From Heterohyrax brucei (Eukaryota; Chordata; Mammalia; Hyracoidea; Procaviidae): a DNA stretch of 64,000 nucleotides. Under the pieces are notes generated by a model. It did not search any database, had not been told where the DNA came from, and worked only from the letters and a program-made list of their open reading frames with translations. The stretch is taken from NCBI GenBank assembly GCA_028571685.1, contig CM053141.1, positions 56,480,333-56,544,332 on the forward strand, in the 5' to 3' direction. The position numbers and the translations under genes were made by a program. Positions 56,513 to 64,000 of this stretch are shown in pieces (the stretch's first letter is position 1; each line of letters opens with the position of its first letter).

Positions 56513-56664
56513 TAAACCCTGGTGGCACAGAAGTTAAGTGCTATGGCTACTAGCCAAAAAATCTGCAGGTGCTCCTTAGAAACTCTATGGGGCAGTTCTA
56601 CTATGTCTTATATACCTACAGTGGCTATGAGTCACAATCAACTCAATAGCAGTGGGTTTGGTTA
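56513..56664 (+). mobile_element. AfroSINE-like SINE, short form
   Basis: Plus strand: AAACCCTGGTGGCACAGAAG with TTAAGTGC, a small gap at the B box (AAAAAATCTGCAGGTGC), TGGGGCAGTTCTACTATGTC, CACAATCAACTCAATAGCAG, GGGTTTGGTT. Confidence 0.88.
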
Positions 56665-56744
56665 TACCAATAATTAAAAATACGAACAGGCAGTTATGAT
56701 TACTGAATCTGCCCCTGCCCCTTACCCCCAACCCCACCATTGTT

Positions 56745-56790
56745 ACTGCTAGTTGCTACTGAGTTGATTCAGACTCATGATGCTAGGTTT
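56745..56790 (-). mobile_element. SINE 3' end scrap
   Basis: GCTAGTTGCTACTGAGTTGA, TTCAGACTCATGATGC. Only the core. Confidence 0.5.
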
Positions 56791-56794
56791 TTTT

Positions 56795-56935
56795 CAACAA
56801 CAAAATAGGAATAATAGCTGCCACCTCTAGGAAGGCTGTTGAAAGGACTAAATAAATGGTGAATGCATAACAAGCACTTCCTACAGAATCTGGCACAGAA
56901 TAAATTCTCAGTAAACATTAATTATCACTATCACC
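56795..56935 (+). mobile_element. MIR SINE, 3' half
   Basis: AAAATAGGAATAATAGCTGC, GAAAGGACTAAATAAATGG, TCTGGCACAGAATAAATTCT with CAGTAAACATTAATTATC. Confidence 0.8.
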
Positions 56936-57112
56936 ATCTTACTATCACACAACTTTAATTTAATAAACAGTGATGGAGTATGTCCAGGCACTGCTCTAGG
57001 AGCATTACAAATATTAACTCCATTAACACTGATGAAGATATTAATATTAATCAAGAGTTTTAAGATGTGGTTACCTTTCAACCTAACAGATCTATTTCTA
57101 GAACATTATCTT

Positions 57113-57147
57113 GGCCAGCCAAGCCAAGTGCCGTCGAGTCGGATCTT
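57113..57147 (-). mobile_element. Tail-only RTE/SINE insert, about 35 bp
   Basis: GGCCAGCCAAGCCAAGTGCC, GTCGAGTCGGATC, then unrelated sequence. ATCTT occurs on both sides, too short to be sure of a target duplication. Shortest member of the set. Confidence 0.6.
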
Positions 57148-57299
57148 ACAGCAAAAATAACTCAAAGGTTTTGAAACACTGTATGTAATAATCTCCCTTT
57201 TATAACTATATCAGTTATACTACCATATTAAAGCCTCCAAAGTGAGAAAACCCGGTTACCTTTGATCATCTTGTTCCCCAAACTTACTGGAACTCCTTT

Positions 57300-57895
57300 T
57301 TTTTTTTTTTTTATTTTTATTTAACATAACTGAGTGAAAATGTACATTCACATATAAATTTACATGCCCACCTATATGCAGCTTCCACTGCTCTCCCTGC
57401 CCGGTGACAGCACACTGTTCCTCTCTGCTCCATACATGTCTCATCCTCCCAACAGCCTCCTTTCCCCTCCTCGCCGTCCACTCCCCTTCCTCCAGCCAGA
57501 GGTCAGCAAGATGATATCCTATAGAGGTATAGAACCATAAAGTGCTTCCAATATATGGTTACTCTGCATTGCCAAGTCCAATCCATTCCTGTCCAAAGAG
57601 TGGACCTTTGTTATAATTTATGGGAAAGGGCTGCATCAGGGCAGGGGGCCATGCTCTCAGAGGAACCCCAAAACCGCTGGACCATCAATTGAGGTCTTTT
57701 AGTGGAGATCTCATGATGCACCTCTTTTTATTCTTGTGTTGCCAGTGAGGCTCCTCTCTGTGAGCTCCATCGTGGCTATCACTGGTGGTGGCCGGGCACC
57801 ATCCGGTTCTTCCATTCCCAAGTCGATGTAGGCACCCACTCTTGTGGGTCTCTCTGTCTTCTCGGTTGTCTTTACCGCATGCCATTTTGGCCCTC
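57300..57895 (-). mobile_element. L1 3' UTR, antisense
   Basis: T run at 57298-57312, then the inverse of the UTR at 3000-3618: GTACATTCACATATAAATTT, GCAGCTTCCACTGCTCTCCC, CTCTGCTCCATACATGTC, CACTGGTGGTGGCCGGGCAC. Truncated at the 5' side. It seems less diverged from its family than the window's first L1, so probably younger. Confidence 0.85.
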
Positions 57896-58064
57896 GGTGA
57901 GCATCCGTGGAACTCCTCTTTGTAGTAAGACCCCACTAACATTCCAAAGAACTACTGCTCCTTACATTTTAGAATCTGTAGTCATAAAGATACGAAAGTA
58001 TCTACGTGAAATATTCATTGCAGAGTTACTTGTAACAGTCAAAATTAGAACAAATATAAAACAT

Positions 58065-58105
58065 CCATGAGTTGGATCTGACTTGATGGCACTTGGCTTG
58101 GCTGG
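58065..58105 (+). mobile_element. Tail-only RTE/SINE insert, 41 bp, 9-bp target duplication
   Basis: CCATGAGTTGGATCTGACTT, GATGGCACTTGGCTTGGCTG: the same end as 40664 and 56299 but in plus orientation. Perfect ATAAAACAT at 58056-58064 and 58106-58114. Confidence 0.9.
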
Positions 58106-58168
58106 ATAAAACATGCAACAGAAAAGGTGATCAGTTAAGTCAGTTATATATTTTTTAGCATAATACAG

Positions 58169-58218
58169 AAAAAAAAAAAAAAAAAAAAAAAAAAACCCTA
58201 CTGCCATAGAGTCAAATG
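58169..58218 (-). repeat. A27 run joined to a SINE-end scrap
   Basis: 27 A at 58169-58195 followed by CCCTACTGCCATAGAGTCAA. Could be a very short SINE 3' end or an A run next to it. Confidence 0.55.
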
Positions 58219-58375
58219 TGGACAAGAAATCACTAAAATTCTAAATGAAAAAATCAGGCTACAAAGCTAGTATCTTTCTCATGATACCAGGCTGATTTCC
58301 CGTCTTGCCAAGGACTACACAGCACAACATGTGTTAACTGATATCTTTAGGCTGTCAGATTATGAAACCAAAATG

Positions 58376-58576
58376 AGACCACTTGCCTTCAAGTTGATTC
58401 CAACTCATAATGACTCCAGGTGTGTCAGAATAGAACTGTGCTCAATACTGTTTTCAATGGCTGATTTTTTTGAAGTCACCTTCAGGACTTTCTTTCAAGA
58501 CACCTCTGTGTAGACTTGAACTTCCAATTTTTCCCTTAACTACCAAGTGTGTTAACCATTTGCATCACCTTTGCTT
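58376..58576 (-). mobile_element. SINE, second long subtype
   Basis: Minus strand: CAAGTTGATTCCAACTCATA, GTGTCAGAATAGAACTGTGC, GACTTTCTTTCAAGACACC, CATTTGCATCACC. Confidence 0.8.
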
Positions 58577-58772
58577 CCATTGCGCTTTACTGTGCTTTCT
58601 AAATATGCTTTACTACAGTTTTAGTTTAATATGGTTACATTAACATGAATAGAAATGACTTCCATAAACTGAAAAATGGAAACTGATAAATCAAAATAAA
58701 GACTGAAATTCCCATAACAAAATTTCATTAAACAACTTGCACAATTCATGTGTAGTGCTAAAAGCAAACGAT

Positions 58773-58794
58773 CACACACACACACACACACACA
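58773..58794. repeat. (CA)11 microsatellite
   Basis: Pure CA repeat. Confidence 0.9.
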
Positions 58795-58824
58795 AAGTCA
58801 TGCCTCTAACATAGTTTATAAAGA

Positions 58825-59475
58825 AAATGTTCCACATTCTACTTTGGTAAGTAGCGTCTGGCGTCTTAAAAGCCTGTGAGTGGCCACCTAGGATGCTCCA
58901 TTGGGTCTCACCCTTTGAGGGGCACCAAGGAATGAAGAAAACTAAAGATACATGGGAAAGATGAGTTCAGAGGACTAACAGACCACATCTACAATGGTCT
59001 CCACCGGACTGAATCCAATACAACTAGACGGTGCCTGGCTACCACCACTGATTATTCTGACAGGGATCAAAATAGAGGGTCTCCGACAGAGCTGGAGGAA
59101 AATGTAGAATAACATTCTAACTCAAAAAGAAAGACCAGACTTGCAGGCCTGAGAGAGACCATACAAACCCTGAGAGTACAGCCCCTGGACACTCTTTCAA
59201 CTCAGTAATGAAGTCATTCCTAAAGTTTACCCTTCAGCCAAAAACTGGACAGCCCATAAAACAAAAGGAGAATATAGGGACACATCAGCCCAGGGCCAAG
59301 GACTAGAAGGCAGGAGGGAACAGGAAAGCTGGTAATAGAGACCCCAAATTTGAAAAGAAGAGCACTAACCTGCTGAGGGATTGTTAACCGATGTCATAAA
59401 ACAATATGTGTACAATTTAATGAGAAACTAATTTGTTCTGTAAAAATACAATCAAAAGAAAAAAATAATAATAAA
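58825..59475 (+). mobile_element. L1 3' UTR
   Basis: TAAGTAGCGTCTGGCGTCTT, AAAGCCTGTGAGTGGCCACC, ACTAGACGGTGCCTGGCTAC, GAAGGCAGGAGGGAACAGG, ATGTCATAAAACAATATGTG, ending A-rich near 59460-59475. Sharing of GGTCTTAAAA..GGCCATCT-type blocks ties it to the other L1 UTRs here. Confidence 0.75.
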
Positions 59476-60193
59476 GTAACAAAAACGGTCATGTCTCATT
59501 CCCTTGTATGAACTTTTCACAAAATACAAATTAAGATCGCTACTTATAAAACCTAAATTGGTAATAGCCAAACTAAAAATATATAAAAGTATATACTGAT
59601 CTACGGGCAAAAAACATCAAAGCATTTACGAAGCAGGGAAAAAACAGTTTTCAACATAGATAAGGACAGTAAATTATCATTTCTGTAAATTTTTTAATAC
59701 ACACAACACTATTGTATCTTGCTTATGTATATGCAAGTGCAAAAGCATGCCTGAGAACCATACAACTAGCACAGGGCTAGCGGTTACCACTGAGAGGACA
59801 AGAGGGAGAGGGCACAAGGGGACTGAGAAACTTTTGCCACAAAAAAGGTTCCCTTTCCTTTTAAAAGAAAAAAACATAAGAGTTTTAAAGTAAAAATGTC
59901 ATAACTTGAATAACTATTCAATTAGAATAGTAGGTACACAGGAGTCCGCAATGTTTTCTGTGCTTTTGGAATGCTTTTAACAATTAATAATAAAACATAA
60001 AACTCTGAAAGAATCTGATTTTATTTTTGGGCTTCATGTCTAGATTGAACAGGAACAGACAGTCTTATACATGCCCTGGGATGGCTCCAGATGGTTGTTT
60101 TGATGCCCCAAGAGTCACAATTTCAAGATTAGCCCTCAACTCACAGAAGCAGTCCAGAGGTCAGAATTGGTTCCAGCAAACCTAAAGTACAAA
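59476..60193. other. Unassigned sequence
   Basis: 59640-59880 has a weak likeness to an L1 3' end (GAACCATACAACTAGCACAG, GCGGTTACCACTGAGAGG); not enough to call. Confidence 0.4.
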
Positions 60194-60357
60194 ACCCAAT
60201 CAAACTAAATCCATTGTTGTCGAGTCAATTCTGACTGACAGTGACCCTACAGGACACAGCAGGACATCTCCATAGAGTTTCTAAGGAGGCCTGGTGGATT
60301 CAAACTGCCACGCTTTTGGTTAGCAGACACAGCATTTAAAGACACCACAAGGGTTTC
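60194..60357 (-). mobile_element. AfroSINE-like SINE, short form, 9-bp target duplication
   Basis: Minus strand, complete. Perfect AAGTACAAA at 60185-60193 and 60358-60366. Confidence 0.92.
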
Positions 60358-60684
60358 AAGTACAAAGAAACCTGATAAATAAGATTATCCTGCAAATCCA
60401 ACTTTCTCAATGATTAGGAACTATCAAATTCATGAAGGTGTGCCCAGCTAGCCAAAGAGCACAATAAACCCTAAAACCAAACCCACTGCCATCACCAAAG
60501 TTCACCAAGAATAAAACAGAGAGTGAGTAACCAAGAAAAGCTAAGTTCGTGAGTAAGCTCTCTGAGCACAAGGAACAAATCCAGGCAGATTCCCCAGTGG
60601 GAGTTGTACTGTAACTGTGTTCCCGGGAGGGCCTCCCTAGAGTCACACCTTGCCCAGACTCCACTGGTCTCATGATCCCAGCTG

Positions 60685-60850
60685 GTACTCAACTTCTCGG
60701 AGCCTCCAGTTTCCTCTTCTCTAAAGTAGTAATGCATGGTTAACAGGACTGCTAGAAGGATTAAACTCGGTGATATAGGCAAAACATTTTTGCAGTACTC
60801 AGAACATAGCTCCATATTTACCAGGCACACAATGAATTCTGATAATACTG
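60685..60850 (+). mobile_element. MIR SINE
   Basis: CAACTTCTCGGAGCCTCCAG, TTTCCTCTTCTCTAAAGTAG, TGCTAGAAGGATTAAACTC, GCAGTACTCAGAACATAGC. Confidence 0.72.
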
Positions 60851-61050
60851 GTGACGAAGATGGTCAAGGATACTGTTACACAAGTCACACACTCAGATGA
60901 CAACCCTGCCCTGGGGTTGCCCAAGGGACATTTGCATGCTTTTAATACTACTAAAAGTCAGAACCAGCTATATAAGTTTACAAAGCCCAGCACAAAACAA
61001 AAATGCAAAGCCTCTCATTCAAAAATTAATCATTTCAAGATTACTATAAA

Positions 61051-61206
61051 CAACCTAAACCTACTGCCACCAGGTCAATTCTGACTCATAGCACTCCTAT
61101 AGGACAGAGCAGAACTGCCCTACAGAGTTTCCAGGCATGCCTGGTAGATTCCAACTGCTGACCTTTTGGTTTGCAACCACAGCACTTAACCGCAATGCCA
61201 CCAGGA
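61051..61206 (-). mobile_element. AfroSINE-like SINE, short form
   Basis: Minus strand: CAACCTAAACCTACTGCCAC, GACAGAGCAGAACTGCCCTA, CTGACCTTTTGGTTTGCAAC, AATGCCACCAGG. Confidence 0.88.
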
Positions 61207-61690
61207 GATGGCAACAGGACCCTCGCCCCCCACCGTCAAAAAATTAATTAATTCAATTTACGAGAATAACGGGAACTCCAGTTTCTTGTTACCCACAATG
61301 CAGTTATCTGCTCTTCCCTAAAAACTCCTTCCCTCTCTCCAGCCTAGCTCAGAACTAACCCTTTAGAGGAAAAGTCATCAGGGGGCTCTGCCCAACTGAA
61401 GTCCAGGTGAAAAAGGCTGCTTAGTGCCTGGTCTCTGCTCAGGACAGCGCCAATTCCAAGGCAGCACTTGGCAACAGAACATTAACAGACTTAAAAGAGA
61501 GAGCCAAATATCTGTGAATCTCAGAGTCCTCTTCGAAAGAAAACAGGAAAGTATAGCAGGCAGGAACATGACCTTGCAGTGACACCACGGGGCTGAAGGT
61601 AAGAGGGTTGCCCAGACACAGACATCAGATATCAGTCGGTCTATGCATAGCCCAGTGGTCAAGAGCACTTTTCTGCACCTGTTTACTTAA
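61207..61690. other. Unassigned sequence
   Basis: Nothing recognised. Confidence 0.4.
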
Positions 61691-61850
61691 CAAGGAAACC
61701 CTGATAGTGTATGGGTTAAGGGCTACATCTGCTAAACAAAAGGTCAGCAGTTCAAATCCACCAGGCACTCCTTAGAAACTCAATGGGGTAGTTCTACTCT
61801 GACCCCTAGGGTCGGTAAGCATTGGACCAATTTCACAGCAGTGGGTTTCC
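61691..61850 (+). mobile_element. AfroSINE-like SINE, short form, 9-bp target duplication
   Basis: Plus strand, complete. Perfect TTTACTTAA at 61682-61690 and 61851-61859. A few extra bases (CAAGG) precede the head. Confidence 0.9.
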
Positions 61851-62019
61851 TTTACTTAAGAAGAAGCATTGTATTAAAAATGCACTGCTGAAACTGCGCC
61901 TGTATTCCCACAGCTTTCACACCAAGCTGCCTGAAGCTTCTGATCCAGCATAAAACCCTGGAAACCCATTTATGGGCTCTACTTCCCCGGGTGAAGGCAG
62001 TACACAGGGACAGGGCTAG

Positions 62020-62170
62020 GGCTGGGATCCTAGTTCTGTTACTCGCCATCTGTGTGAACTTGGAGAAATTGCATAACCTCCCTAAGCCTCGGTTTAAATG
62101 CATAACATGTGGAAAGAGCTACTACATTGTCTGGCAAGCAGTAAGTCCTCAATAAATATTAACAGATTTT
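62020..62170 (+). mobile_element. MIR SINE
   Basis: TCCTAGTTCTGTTACTCGCC, GTGTGAACTTGGAGAAATTG, ACCTCCCTAAGCCTCGGTTT, GTCCTCAATAAATATTAACA. A central gap removes the AATGGGGATAATA part. Confidence 0.8.
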
Positions 62171-62589
62171 ACTCTTCAAATTATAACTCATAGTGTGTTC
62201 TCTGCTAGGACCCACAATACAAAACTGGAGCAAGAGAAGGTAATATAAGGTCAGGAACCATAGTTAACACTTTTTCAGGAAAGTCTTACATAATGGTATA
62301 GCTCTTTTGCTATGTGAACCCCAGAGATGGTAGATCACTGTTTGTGCTCTTTTAACCTTGTCATTTATCAATAATAGAATATTTATTGTGGCTCTTTGTC
62401 TTACACAGTTAAAGTCTAGAACTTTAAATTTTTGTTCTCTGTCATTACTTTACAGTCAGTCACAGCAAATACAACTCATCATGTTCATAGTCACTTAGGT
62501 TCAAACAGCTCAATTTTAAGAGGACTGAACGTCATATAAAATTACAAATGTATCTTCACTCTTCCTTTTGAATAGACTCGTTTATAAAA
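62171..62589. other. Unassigned sequence
   Basis: Nothing recognised. Confidence 0.4.
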
Positions 62590-62755
62590 ACAACGGAAAC
62601 CCTCAATGTGATGGACTGACACAATGGCCAAAACAATGCACTTAATACGACAATCATGACGGCACAGGTCTGGGCAACACTTCATTTTGTTATACACAGG
62701 GTCCTCATGAGTTGGAGCTGGTAACTGCAACTAATACGACAACAATTTGAGATGC
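62590..62755 (+). mobile_element. RTE-type LINE 3' end, short
   Basis: CGGAAACCCTCAATGTGATG, GACTGACACAATGGCCAAAA, GGCACAGGTCTGGGCAACAC, GTTATACACAGGGTCCTCAT, and a tail CTAATACGACAACAA. Confidence 0.8.
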
Positions 62756-62931
62756 ATTGTGAGTTTCTGTTCTTGGCTGCTTTGTTGGTTTACAGCCTGC
62801 AGATGGTGCCGGATTTGTGCTGATTCATTCATTCACTTTCTCATCAGATTTTCCACCAGCAAGACACACATTTACTATCATAGATACTGCGTATGACCAA
62901 CAACCTAGGCCAAGTTTACCAATCTGCATAC

Positions 62932-63045
62932 CAGCTGCCATGGAGTCAACTTCAACCTACGACGACCCTGCGGGGGAGTTCTACTCTCATCTCTAGGGTT
63001 CCCATGAGTTGAACCCAACTCGATGGCAGTGCATTTTTTTTATCT
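62932..63045. mobile_element. Two SINE 3' ends facing each other (foldback)
   Basis: 62932-62972 reads as minus (TGCCATGGAGTCAACTTCAA, CCTACGACGACCCTG); 62975-63045 reads as plus (AGTTCTACTCTCATCTCTAG, CCCATGAGTTGAACCCAACT, CGATGGCAGTGC and a T run). Both are truncated, so this is either two inserts or one rearranged copy. Confidence 0.65.
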
Positions 63046-63062
63046 TGTTTTGTTTTTATGAG

Positions 63063-63213
63063 TAGAAGGTATTTGCTCTGCATGGTTTTCAAAAGCTATT
63101 TTTGAGAAGTAGGTTACCAGGCTTTTATTGCAAAGCACCTCGAGATAGAGTCATACTTCCAACTTTTTGCTTAGCAGCTGAGTACATTAACCATTTACAC
63201 AATCCAGGGACTC
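63063..63213 (-). mobile_element. SINE, second long subtype
   Basis: Minus strand: TCTGCATGGTTTTCAAAAGC, GAAGTAGGTTACCAGGC, CAACTTTTTGCTTAGCAGCT, ACACAATCCAGGGACTCC. The 3' core is absent. Confidence 0.8.
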
Positions 63214-63276
63214 CTAACCAGTCCATACAAGGAAGAAAACATCTAGAACTCATTTTTTGTTTTGTTTTCTCATTTG

Positions 63277-63798
63277 TTGCAGCATTGGACAAAGCTGCTG
63301 CAAAAGACTTCTTTAATGTATTAAAAAGCAAAGATGTGACTCTGAGGACTAAGGGGCACTGGACCTAAGTCACGGTGCTTTCAATTACTTCATAGGCATG
63401 CAAAAACTGGAAAATGAGTAAGAAAGATGGAGGAAGAACTGATGCATCAGAATTACAGTGCTGGCAAAAAACACTGAATATATTCTGGACTGTCAGAAGA
63501 ATGAACAGACCTATTTTGGGAGAAGTACAGGGAGAATGCTCCTTAGAAGTAAGGATGTTTGGACATGTTATCAAGACAGACCAGTCCACAGAGAAGAATA
63601 TTATGCTTGGTAAAGGAGATCAGCAAAAGAGAGGAAGATCTTCAAGGAGATAGACTGATACAGAGCCAGCAGGATGGACTCAAGTACAACAACAACCGTG
63701 AAGATGGTGCAGGACTGGGCAGTATTTTGTTCTGTTGTACACAAGGTCGCTATGAGTCAGGATCCACTTGATGGCACCTTAGCACAACAAAAAAAAAA
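63277..63798 (+). mobile_element. RTE-type LINE 3' end, well preserved
   Basis: Reads LDKAAAKDFFNVLKSKDVTL, then WQKTLNIFWTVRRMNRPI and ECSLEVRMFGHV, like the C-terminus at 19776. 3' end GCAGGACTGGGCAGTATTTT, AAGGTCGCTATGAGTCAGGA, ACTTGATGGCACCTTAGC and an ACAACAAAAAAAAA tail. It is the best model here of the end the SINEs share. Confidence 0.87.
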
Positions 63799-64000
63799 TC
63801 CAAAACTAATCAAGCATTTTTAGTTGCTACATTCTCAAGTCTAATTTTCTTTTTCATGTCATAATACAACAAAGAAACACTACAAAGTATGAAAGAAACA
63901 TACCAGAAAGCAGAGGAGTCCATTACAAGCTGCCATCCTCCCCTAGGTGCCCTACCTGACCTGCCCTGCCACAGGTCCCTGTACAGCCACATTCCAGCCA

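Noticed and set aside
58169-58195. A27 run as the poly(A) end of a processed gene copy
   Set aside because: The sequence before it shows no transcript-like or coding features, and a SINE-end scrap follows directly.

Overview
This 64 kb window reads as AT-rich, non-coding mammalian DNA, intergenic or intronic. I found no exon, promoter, CpG island, RNA gene or CRISPR array I could defend. Almost everything recognisable is an interspersed repeat. The dominant one is a tRNA-headed SINE (head with TGGTGGC..A..GGTTAAG and GTTCAAATCC boxes, end with a GAGTCGATTCCGACTC-like core) that I remember as the AfroSINE group of afrotherians. It occurs beside RTE-type LINEs with the same 3' end and beside L1 3' UTRs and solo LTRs that I remember from elephants. 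The window is therefore most likely from an elephant or another paenungulate; this rests on memory of repeat families, not on a search.

Layout. 1-4.6 kb: 3' two thirds of a decayed L1, then an RTE 3' end. 4.6-24 kb: mostly unassigned DNA with SINEs, L2 and MIR fragments, one copy of a small inverted-repeat DNA element, an RTE piece with its YADD motif, and old LTR-type repeats. 24-40 kb: solo LTR; an unassigned segment with a GC-rich patch; an old antisense L1 holding a MER5-type element; a 248-bp local direct duplication; a large LTR-like fossil; a 1.3 kb L1 3' end; and a deleted mariner that received a solo LTR and has a repeat of its left flank beyond its right end. 40-50 kb: SINEs, MIRs, an inverted pair of RTE 3' ends, a long L2. 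50-64 kb: solo LTRs, L2, the second small DNA element, a nested L1/LTR/SINE locus, three L1 3' UTRs in both orientations, and RTE 3' ends.

How the parts relate. The RTE LINEs presumably supply the reverse transcriptase for the SINEs, because both end in the same sequence. SINEs show 9-14 bp target duplications, solo LTRs about 5 bp, the small DNA element TA. The observation I find most worth a second look is a set of very short (about 35-48 bp) inserts that carry only the shared RTE/SINE 3' end with a GCCAAG-type tail. At least three are bounded by direct repeats of 7-10 bp, so they look like retroposition events of almost nothing but the tail. No new protein-coding system was seen.
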